Shown: piece after piece, positions 57,724-64,000 of the stretch
How positions within the stretch are numbered: the stretch's first letter is position 1
How the letters are laid out: each line of letters opens with the position of its first letter
From: Kineosporia sp. NBRC 101731
Lineage (GTDB): Bacteria; Actinomycetota; Actinomycetes; Actinomycetales; Kineosporiaceae
Reading direction: 5' to 3'
DNA length: 64,000 nucleotides
Assembly (NCBI RefSeq): GCF_030269305.1
Contig: NZ_BSTC01000011.1
Coordinates: forward strand, 1-64,000
Notes under the pieces: generated by a model
What the model saw: only the letters and a program-made list of their open reading frames with translations
What the model was told of the DNA's origin: nothing
The model's database searches: none
Position numbers and translations under genes: made by a program

Positions 57724-59604
57724 GTGAGCCTCGAAACCGATCTCCGGGCCCCGGGACCGGCCGCACCTCGCCGGCCGACCGCTCTGAGCCCGCTGCCGTT
57801 GCGGGGCGCGACCCTGGACCCGGCGTCGATGCTCGGCGACTGGCAGCGGCGCAACGGTGTGGCGACCATTGCGCACTGCGTCACGCATCTCGAATCCTCC
57901 GGTGTCGTGCAGAATTTCCGTCGTCTGGCCGAGGCCGGGGCGGACGGTCCGGCGGGGGAGTTCGCCGGGTTCTGGTTCGCCGACACCGATCTGTACAAGA
58001 CCCTCGAGGCGATCGGCTGGGAGATCGGGCGCACCGGCACCGACCGGTGGAACGACTGGCTGGTCGACCTGGCCGGGCTGCTCGAGAAGGCGCAGGCCGA
58101 CGACGGGTACCTGAACACGTTCGTGCAGGGCGTGGAGGGGGAAGAGCGCTTCGCCCAGCCCGAGCGCACGCACGAGCTGTACACGGCCGGGCACCTGATC
58201 CAGGCGGCGGTGGCCCTGCACCGGGGCAGTGGTGACGACCGTTTCCTGGGTATCGCCCGGCGCGTCGCCGACCTGGTGGTGACGCTGGACGACGGGCAGG
58301 GCAACCCGATCCTCGACGGGCATCCCGAGGTGGAGACCGCGCTGGTCGAGCTGTACCGCGAGACGGGGGAGGCGGACTACCTCACCACGGCGCAGCGGCA
58401 CATCGATCACCGGGGGCGTCATGCCTTGCCCCGTGGGCATTTCGGATCGATCTACCTCCAGGACCATCTGCCGGTGCGGGAGAACACCGAGGCGATCGGG
58501 CACTCGGTGCGGCAGCTGTACCTCGCGGCCGGAGCCACCGACGTGTACCTGGAGAACGGTGACGAGACGCTGCTGCGGGCCATGGAAGGGCTCTGGCGCA
58601 GCGCCTTCGGCACCAAGATGTACATCACCGGTGGGCACGGCTCGCGGCACCGTGACGAGGCGTACGGTGACCCGTTCGAACTGCCGCCCGACCGCGCCTA
58701 CGCCGAGACCTGTGCGGCCATAGCAGCTTTCCAGTGGTGCTGGCGGATGCTGCTGGCCACCGGGCAGGCGCAGTACGCCGAGGAGATGGAACGCGCCCTC
58801 TACAACACCATCGCCGCCTCGACCTCGCACAGCGGCACGGCGTTCTTCTACTCCAACCCGCTGCAACTGCGCACCGGGCACGAGGGCTCGGACGAGGACT
58901 CGCCGAGCGAGCGCCTGCCCTGGTACCGCTGTGCCTGCTGCCCGCCGAACATCGCCCGGCTCCTGGCCTCGTTGCAGGCGTACGTGGCCACCGGCGCCGA
59001 CCGGGCTCTTCAGCTGCACCTCCTGCACGCCGGAACCTACGCCACTGAGGGCTTCTCGGTGACCGTGGAGACGGGTTACCCGTACGCCGGAGAGCTGGTC
59101 GTCACCGCGGCCGGCTCCGGTGAGCTGAGTGTGCGCATCCCGTCCTGGGCCGGTGGGGCAGTGGCGCGGATCGGTGACACGCCGGTGGACGCGGTCGCCG
59201 GGCACTACCTGAGAACCTCGCTGACGGACGGACAGGAGCTGCGGATCAGCCTGCCCCTGCTGGCGACGCCGGTGCGGGCGGACGAACGGGTGGATGCCGT
59301 GCGCGGCTGCGCGGCCATCACCTACGGGCCGCTGGTGTTCTGTCTGGAACAGGCCGACCTGCCCGAGGGCGTGCTGGTGGAGCAGGTGCGCCTGGACCCG
59401 GCCGCGGCCATCGTGGTCGGGGCCGGGGACATCGCACCGGTCCGGCTGCGGCTCTCGGGTGCGGTGAAGGCCCCGGAGCCGGCGCTCTACACCTCCGGTG
59501 CATCGGTGAAACCCGTTCAGGAGATCGATTTCACCATGATTCCGTACCATGCCTGGGCCAACCGTGGTCCGGGCGCCATGCGAGTGTGGCTCCCCCTGCT
59601 CTGA
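57724..59604 (+). CDS. GH127 beta-L-arabinofuranosidase
   Basis: A 626-residue GH127 enzyme. Its zinc/cysteine active site is complete: Glu328 and Cys330 in YAETCAAIAAFQW, and the Cys pair in WYRCACCPPNIARLL (Cys405-Cys406), matching the Glu-Cys-Cys-Cys site with a Cys nucleophile known from Bifidobacterium HypBA1. MYITGGHGSRHRDEAYGDPF carries the proposed acid/base Glu. No signal peptide, so it acts on imported beta-L-arabinofuranosides. GTG at 57724 has GAGAGGG upstream and lies after the operators; earlier in-frame starts fall within the promoter. It appears intact although its transporter genes downstream are broken. Confidence 0.93.
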   Translation: MSLETDLRAPGPAAPRRPTALSPLPLRGATLDPASMLGDWQRRNGVATIAHCVTHLESSGVVQNFRRLAEAGADGPAGEFAGFWFADTDLYKTLEAIGWEIGRTGTDRWNDWLVDLAGLLEKAQADDGYLNTFVQGVEGEERFAQPERTHELYTAGHLIQAAVALHRGSGDDRFLGIARRVADLVVTLDDGQGNPILDGHPEVETALVELYRETGEADYLTTAQRHIDHRGRHALPRGHFGSIYLQDHLPVRENTEAIGHSVRQLYLAAGATDVYLENGDETLLRAMEGLWRSAFGTKMYITGGHGSRHRDEAYGDPFELPPDRAYAETCAAIAAFQWCWRMLLATGQAQYAEEMERALYNTIAASTSHSGTAFFYSNPLQLRTGHEGSDEDSPSERLPWYRCACCPPNIARLLASLQAYVATGADRALQLHLLHAGTYATEGFSVTVETGYPYAGELVVTAAGSGELSVRIPSWAGGAVARIGDTPVDAVAGHYLRTSLTDGQELRISLPLLATPVRADERVDAVRGCAAITYGPLVFCLEQADLPEGVLVEQVRLDPAAAIVVGAGDIAPVRLRLSGAVKAPEPALYTSGASVKPVQEIDFTMIPYHAWANRGPGAMRVWLPLL

Positions 59605-59677
59605 GCTCTTTCCCATCATCGCTGAATCCGGCAGCCCGCTGTGCCAAGGACGGACGCGGGCGGAAAGCGAAGTCGTC

Positions 59678-59808
59678 ATGCGCAGAACGGTCAGGACAAC
59701 GAGGTTCGTGGCAGTTGCCGCCGCTGTCGCTCGGCCCAGCTGATGATCGTGCTGGGCGCGGTGAGCGCCGTCCAGATGCTCCTGCTGCGGAAGACGGACT
59801 TCTCATGA
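59678..59808 (+). pseudogene. Deletion fusion: solute-binding-protein signal peptide joined to permease tail
   Basis: ATG at 59678 starts MRRTVRTTRFVAVAAAVA, a typical N-terminus of an ABC solute-binding protein; it then stops after RPS at 59743. Overlapping in another frame from 59731, SAQLMIVLGAVSAVQMLLLR, KTDFS and a stop (59806-59808) is the typical C-terminal tail of a MalF-like permease. A deletion of roughly 2 kb with endpoints near 59725-59733 would explain this: it removed the rest of the binding protein and nearly all of the first permease. The next permease gene still overlaps the tail's stop (ATGA). Confidence 0.65.
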
Positions 59809-60657
59809 GAACTCTCACCGACGTGCGCCAGAGTCTGCCCCGGGCTGCCTGGTGGGCCGCCTGCCTGTGTGTCAGCGTGATCGTGCTGTACCCCCTGTGG
59901 ATCATGCTGAGCCAGTCGCTGAAGAGCTCGGCGGAGGCCACGCAGAACCCGCCCACCCTTTACCCGCACGGGATCTCGCTGGACAACTACCAGGCCCTGG
60001 GAAGCACCGGGGCCGTGAGCATCTGGACCCATGTCGGCAACAGCGTGCTGGTCTCGGCCGGTGCCACCCTGCTGACCGTCGTTCGCCACGCTCGCCGGGT
60101 ACGGTTTCGCCCGCCTACGGTTTGTCGGCAGCGGGGGGTTGTTCTTCCTGATCCTGGCCACCTTCATGATCCCGTTCCAGGCGGTGATCACCCCGCTGTT
60201 CTCGATCCTGCACACCCTGGGCCTGAACAACAGCCTGCTCGGTCTGGTGCTGGTCTACACCACGTTCCAGCTGCCGTTCGGGATCTTCCTGATGCGCAAC
60301 AGCTTTGCCGCCCTCCCGGCCGGCATCGAAGAAGCGGCCCTGATCGACGGCTGCGGCTACCTCTCGGCCCTGTACCGGGTGATGCTGCCCATCGCGATCC
60401 CCGGCCTGATCAGCACCGCCTTGTTCACGTTCTTCACCTGCTGGAACGAGTTCTTCGCGGCCCTGGTCCTGGTGACCGACGAGGCCAAGTTCACCCTGCC
60501 GGTCACCCTGACCGTGCTCGCGTCCAACCAGCTCGGCGCGCTGAACTGGGGCATCATGCAGGCCGGGGTCGCGGTGACGGCCATCCCCTGCGTCGTGCTG
60601 TACCTGCTGCTCCAGCGGTACTACGTGGCCGGGCTGGTGGCCGGGGCGGTGAAATAG
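59805..60657 (+). pseudogene. Frameshifted sugar ABC permease (MalG-like)
   Basis: The first part (59805 to about 60083) encodes SLPRAAWWAACLCVSVIVLY and HGISLDNYQALGSTGAVSIW, and ends in frame at TLLTVV. From 60085 the expected continuation ATLAGYGFARLRFVGSGG, then LFFLILATFMIPFQAVITPL, the EAA loop EEAALIDGCGYLSALYRVML and RYYVAGLVAGAVK, lies in the next frame. One surplus base near 60081-60084 accounts for the shift. Otherwise the protein would be a full MalG-type permease of about 283 residues. Either a pseudogene or a sequencing error; the neighbouring deletion favours real decay. Confidence 0.8.
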
Positions 60658-60690
60658 GCTTAGTGACAGGCTAAATGATGGACGAGAGGG

Positions 60691-61290
60691 TCAGGTCCCG
60701 AGGAATCCCGGCCCCAGGGCGGTGACCAGAGGACGCAGCCGGTCGGCGACGTAGGCGTCGAGGTCGCCGGGTGGGTCGGTGTGGGTGGCCCATTCCTGGG
60801 TGGCGCGGGCCGCCACCGCCATCAGGGCGTGGGTCAGGTCGCTGATCAGGGTGGCGCCGGCGTGCGGGGCGCGCTCGAGCACGAACGTGACGATCTCGCC
60901 GGCGAGATCGGTGGTGCTCAGAGTGGTGTAGGCCCGCAGCTCCTCGGAGCTCTCCATGATGCGCAGGCGGCGGGTGAACTGCTCCTGTTCGTCCGCCCGG
61001 TACTGGGCGAGGACACAGATCGAGCCGGCCACGACGTCCACCATCGACCCCGGCGGCTCATCGGCCAGATACGCGCGCAGGCGGGTAGCGCGGTCGTCGA
61101 ACTCCTGCCAGAGCAGGTCCCGCTTGGCCGGGAAGTAGGAGAAGAGGGTGGTGCGGCTGATGCCGGCGGCCCGGGCGATCCCGGCCAGCGAGGTCTGGTC
61201 GTAGCCGTGCTCCTCGAACAGGGTCAGGGCCAGGGCCCGGATCTGGGCGTGGGTCGTCTGCCGGGGCCGGCCCGGTGGGCGTGAGCTCAC
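60691..61290 (-). CDS. TetR-family transcriptional regulator
   Basis: A 199-residue TetR protein. HTH: TSLAGIARAAGISRTTLFSY, FPAKRDLLWQEFDD. The C-terminal domain (EELRAYTTLSTTDLAGEIVT; AVAARATQEWATHTDPPGDL) resembles the MftR-like group of actinobacteria. GTG at 61290. It is divergent from the dehydrogenase/esterase operon, 81 bp away, and is the probable repressor of that pair. I saw no convincing palindrome in the short intergenic space. Confidence 0.9.
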   Translation of the reverse strand: MSSRPPGRPRQTTHAQIRALALTLFEEHGYDQTSLAGIARAAGISRTTLFSYFPAKRDLLWQEFDDRATRLRAYLADEPPGSMVDVVAGSICVLAQYRADEQEQFTRRLRIMESSEELRAYTTLSTTDLAGEIVTFVLERAPHAGATLISDLTHALMAVAARATQEWATHTDPPGDLDAYVADRLRPLVTALGPGFLGT

Positions 61291-61371
61291 GGATCATCCT
61301 CCCACGGGGTTTCCGAACACTGTTAGGTTATTGCCTGGCATCTGTATTCTCCCCGAGAGAGGGAAGCCCTC

Positions 61372-62388
61372 ATGAGGTCCATCCGCGTCACCGGCCCGGG
61401 TACGAACGAGTTCGTCGAGATCGACCGGCCGCCGGTCGGCCCCCACGACGTTCTGCTGCGGATCCGGGCGTGCGGCATCTGTGGATCCGACGCCCTGTAC
61501 TCCCAGGTCGGGGGCATTCCCCCGCGACAGGGAGCGACCCCGCTGGGCCACGAACCGGCGGCCGAGGTGGTCGAGGTGGGCGAGCAGGCCGAGGGGGTGC
61601 GGGTCGGCGACCACGTCGTCATCGACACCATGGCGTTCACCGACGGGCTGCTCGGCTCCGGTGGCGCCCAGGGGGCCCTGTCGGAGTTCGTCGTGGTCCG
61701 CGACCACGTGCCGGGCCGGCAGCTGAGGGTCATCCCGCCGGAGATCCCGTGGACGGTGGCGGCCCTGAACGAGCCCATGGCGGTGGCGCACCATGCCGTC
61801 AACCGTTCCGGCGCGAAGCCCGGGGACAAGGCCGTCGTGTTCGGCGCCGGGCCGATCGGGCTCGGGGCCGCGATCAGTCTGCTGTCCCAGGGCGTGGCCC
61901 ACCTGGTGGTGGTGGACATTCAGCCCTCCCGGCTCGAGATCGCCCGGCAGATCGGGGCGCACGAGGTGATCAACTCGGCCGAGGACGACGTGGTGCAGCG
62001 CCTGATCGAGCTGCACGGCCCGGCCACCGACGGCCTGGGCCGACCCGGTTTCGCCGGGACAGACGTCTACATCGACGCCGCCGGGGTCGGGGCTGTCGTC
62101 CAGACGGTGCTCAAGGTCGCAAAACACCGCGCCGTGCTGACCATCCCGGCGGTGCACAAGAAGCCGGTGGAGGTGGACTTCGGGGCGATCCTGGGCGCGG
62201 AGCTCGACATCCGCACCGCGATGGGCTACCCGAGCGAGATCTTCGAGGTGACGGACGCGATCATCGCCAACGTGGAGAAGTACGAGAAGATCATCAGCCA
62301 CACCTTCCCGTTCGGCCAGGCCCTGGAGGCCCTCGAGCTGGCCCGCACACCCGGGGCGGCGGACAAGGTCGTGGTGACCTTCGACTGA
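61372..62388 (+). CDS. Zinc-type medium-chain dehydrogenase (threonine/sorbitol-dehydrogenase-like)
   Basis: A 338-residue MDR enzyme: catalytic-zinc Cys in RACGICGSDALYSQVGG, GHEPAAEVVEVG, and the nucleotide site VFGAGPIGLGAAISLLSQGV followed by VVDIQPSRLEIARQIGAHEV. The C-terminus KIISHTFPFGQALEALELAR resembles the remnant at 31125. Likely an alcohol or sugar-alcohol dehydrogenase; some of the structural-zinc Cys residues are absent (the segment after GHE has none). GAGAGGGAAGCCCTC precedes the ATG. Its stop overlaps the esterase start (TGATG), and a TetR gene is divergent. Confidence 0.9.
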   Translation: MRSIRVTGPGTNEFVEIDRPPVGPHDVLLRIRACGICGSDALYSQVGGIPPRQGATPLGHEPAAEVVEVGEQAEGVRVGDHVVIDTMAFTDGLLGSGGAQGALSEFVVVRDHVPGRQLRVIPPEIPWTVAALNEPMAVAHHAVNRSGAKPGDKAVVFGAGPIGLGAAISLLSQGVAHLVVVDIQPSRLEIARQIGAHEVINSAEDDVVQRLIELHGPATDGLGRPGFAGTDVYIDAAGVGAVVQTVLKVAKHRAVLTIPAVHKKPVEVDFGAILGAELDIRTAMGYPSEIFEVTDAIIANVEKYEKIISHTFPFGQALEALELARTPGAADKVVVTFD

Positions 62389-63287
62389 TGCCGTTCCTGA
62401 CGAATCCCACGGTGGCCCGGGCGATCACGGGTCTGCTGTCGCGAGGGCCGGGCCCCCGCGTGCCCGCCGAGATCGCCTTCGCGGAGATCCCGGCCACGAC
62501 CGAGAGCACCCGGATCCCGACCCGGCACGGCGAGATCGGTGCCACCGTCTATCACCCGCCCACCGGTGTGGCGGGCGCTCCGGTCTACCTGAACTTTCAC
62601 GGTGGCGGGTTCGTCATCCGTCATCCCGAGCAGGACGACGCGCTGTGCCGCTACCTCGCCGCGAAAGCCGGTGTGGTGGTGCTGAACGTCGACTACGACG
62701 TGGCACCCCGTCACCCCTTCCCTATCCCCGTCGAGCAGGGCTACGACGCGGCGGTCTGGGCAGCCGACGAGGGCCGCCCGTGGGACGGCACCCACCTCGT
62801 GGTGGGCGGCCAGAGTGCGGGCGGCGCGATCGCCGCCGCCATCGCCCGGCAGGCCCTGGACCAGCACGGCCCTGACATCCAGCTGCAGGTGCTGCACTAT
62901 CCGCCCCTCGATCTCGCCACCCCCGGCGAGCAGAAGCGGGCGGCCGGCAAGAGCATCATCTCGATCCCGATGACCCACCTGTTCGACACCGCCTACATTC
63001 CCGACCCCCAGGCCAGGCATCACCCCCTGGCCTCCCCGGCCTGGGGCGGCAACGCCGAATGCATCGAGGGCATCGCCCCGGCCCTCGTGGTGAGCTGCGA
63101 GTACGACCGCCTGCACGACGAGAGCGTCCGGTACGCGGAAAGTCTCCGGGCGGCAGGGGCTCTCGTCGAGCATCTCGACCTGCTCGGGGTCGACCACGGC
63201 TACAACCTCATGGGCGCACCCCGGGAGCTCGTCGAGCGGGTCTACGCGACGATCGCCGATCGGGTCCGGGAGACGACAGGCCCGTGA
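62388..63287 (+). CDS. HSL-type alpha/beta-hydrolase (esterase)
   Basis: A 299-residue hormone-sensitive-lipase-family esterase. The oxyanion motif HGGGF is in YLNFHGGGFVIRHPEQDD, the nucleophile Ser in VVGGQSAGGAIAAAIARQ (GxSxG), the catalytic Asp in CEYDRLHDESVRYAE and the His in LLGVDHGYNLMG. No signal peptide. Translationally coupled to the dehydrogenase upstream, so ester cleavage followed by alcohol oxidation is a natural pathway; the substrate is unknown. Confidence 0.92.
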   Translation: MPFLTNPTVARAITGLLSRGPGPRVPAEIAFAEIPATTESTRIPTRHGEIGATVYHPPTGVAGAPVYLNFHGGGFVIRHPEQDDALCRYLAAKAGVVVLNVDYDVAPRHPFPIPVEQGYDAAVWAADEGRPWDGTHLVVGGQSAGGAIAAAIARQALDQHGPDIQLQVLHYPPLDLATPGEQKRAAGKSIISIPMTHLFDTAYIPDPQARHHPLASPAWGGNAECIEGIAPALVVSCEYDRLHDESVRYAESLRAAGALVEHLDLLGVDHGYNLMGAPRELVERVYATIADRVRETTGP

Positions 63288-63298
63288 CGATCGCGTGA

Positions 63299-64000
63299 TC
63301 AGGCCGGGCTGCGCAGCTCGTCGACCAGCGCCGCGAGGGCCGGGTGGAACTGCGGGAAGGTCTTTTTCACGCAACCGGGGTCGTCCAGCGTGATGCCCGG
63401 GGTGCGGAGGCCGGTGACGCTGAACGCCATCGCGATGCGGTGGTCGCCGTAACAGGTGATCTGCGCCGGTACGGGCTCGCCGGGCCAGATCTCGATCCAG
63501 TCGCGGCCGGTCTCCACCTGGATCCCCAGCGCCCGCAGGTTGGTGGCGCAGGCCTCCAGCCGGTCGCACTCCTTCACCCGGGTGTTGTACACGTCGATGA
63601 TGCGGGTGGGCCCGTCCGCGAACGGGGCGATCGCGGCGAGGGTCGGCATCGTGTCGGAGATGTCGCGCATGTTCACGGTGATGCCGTGAAGCTGCCCGTT
63701 GCCGGTGACCGTGGTCGCGTGCTCGTCCTTGCTCACCGTCGCGCCCATCCGGGCCAGCACGTCCACGAAGCCCAGATCTCCCTGCAACGAAGAAGAACCC
63801 AGGCGCGGCACCGTGATGGTCTCGCCGAGCAGTGCGGCGGTGGCGAAGAAGTAACTCGCGGACGAGGCGTCGGGTTCGATCGGGTAGGTCCGCGCGATGT
63901 ACGGTTGCGGGGCAACGCGGTAGGACCGGTTGCTGACCTCGACGGTGACCCCGAAGGATGCCATCATCGCGATGGTCATCTCCACGTAGGGCACGGAGAC
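63299..64000 (-). CDS. aroA: 3-phosphoshikimate 1-carboxyvinyltransferase (EPSP synthase), C-terminal part
   Basis: The last 233 or so residues of AroA, the shikimate-pathway enzyme that joins PEP to shikimate 3-phosphate; the N-terminal half lies beyond the window end. Visible hallmarks are SVPYVEMTIAMMASFGVTVE, IEPDASSASYFFATAALLGE, the catalytic Asp/Lys region RDISDTMPTLAAIAPFADGP, NTRVKECDRLEACATNLRAL and YGDHRIAMAFSVTGLR. No frameshift is seen. It converges with the esterase gene, 11 bp apart. Confidence 0.96.
   Translation of the reverse strand, partial: VSVPYVEMTIAMMASFGVTVEVSNRSYRVAPQPYIARTYPIEPDASSASYFFATAALLGETITVPRLGSSSLQGDLGFVDVLARMGATVSKDEHATTVTGNGQLHGITVNMRDISDTMPTLAAIAPFADGPTRIIDVYNTRVKECDRLEACATNLRALGIQVETGRDWIEIWPGEPVPAQITCYGDHRIAMAFSVTGLRTPGITLDDPGCVKKTFPQFHPALAALVDELRSPA

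Noticed and set aside
57664-59679. 671-codon frame opposite the GH127 gene
   Set aside because: Antisense to a GH127 enzyme with a complete active site; Val/Arg/Gly-rich with no recognised domain.
33-63990. tRNA, rRNA, riboswitch or phage genes
   Set aside because: I looked through the intergenic stretches and found no cloverleaf with CCA-type ends, no rRNA-like blocks, no recognisable riboswitch core and no phage structural genes. A dedicated covariance-model search would be needed to exclude small RNAs.

Overview
The window is 64 kb of high-GC actinobacterial chromosome. This is supported by G/C-rich third codon positions, many GTG and TTG starts, several apparently leaderless genes, an XRE/DUF397 gene pair, mycobacterial-type MMPL and LLM (F420-type) proteins, and many TetR, LacI, GntR and NarL-type regulators. 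A Kineosporiaceae-like soil actinomycete is my best guess from overall gene style; nothing in the sequence proves the genus. I see no rRNA, tRNA, transposase, phage gene or CRISPR array.

Layout. 1-6.8 kb: the start of a DUF222/13E12-type protein, an amine-catabolism operon (copper amine oxidase, APC permease, small membrane protein) divergent from a TetR gene, and alanine aminotransferase alaA. 7-9.9 kb: a coupled three-gene membrane operon of unknown function whose first two products share a short Gly/Ala-rich motif. 10-15.3 kb: an XRE/DUF397 pair, a UPF0104-type membrane protein and oligopeptidase B. 15.6-22.1 kb: a beta-galactoside locus (GH42 enzyme divergent from a sugar ABC importer and LacI). 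22.2-27.3 kb: a peptidase pair (DUF885 protein, proline iminopeptidase), an anchored Ig-like protein, and a zinc-ribbon protein with an elastin-like tail. 27.5-33 kb: a START-like protein, an alcohol dehydrogenase, and a sugar-acid pathway (GntR, ManD, KdgK, Eda) in which an oxidoreductase gene survives only as its 3' end. 33-38.4 kb: a two-component system, a TPR protein, a HAD-like protein, LysR and KptA. 38.4-45 kb: D-amino-acid enzymes, an MFS exporter, and a small HTH gene coupled to a beta-lactamase-fold pseudoenzyme. 45.4-49.4 kb: a tandemly duplicated two-gene module (five-helix ATPase sensor plus anchored carbohydrate-binding-like protein). 49.6-54.8 kb: MarR/MMPL, a RibD-like reductase, two coupled HTH proteins, and an LLM oxidoreductase. 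54.7-60.7 kb: a decaying hemicellulose island (beta-mannosidase without its active site, LacI, intact GH127, wrecked ABC transporter genes). 60.7-64 kb: TetR, a medium-chain dehydrogenase coupled to an esterase, and the 3' part of aroA.

The two signals I would follow first are the duplicated sensor/CBM module at 45.4-49.4 kb, where one kinase paralogue keeps a His-Asp-Arg phospho-acceptor motif and the other has Ala in place of the His, and the three-gene operon at 7-9.9 kb. A third is a dispersed palindromic repeat (consensus GTGATCATGCAAAACCTCCCC) found at five places in the window, once forming the 3' end of a gene. Several regulators have well-defined inverted or direct repeats at their promoters, described individually.
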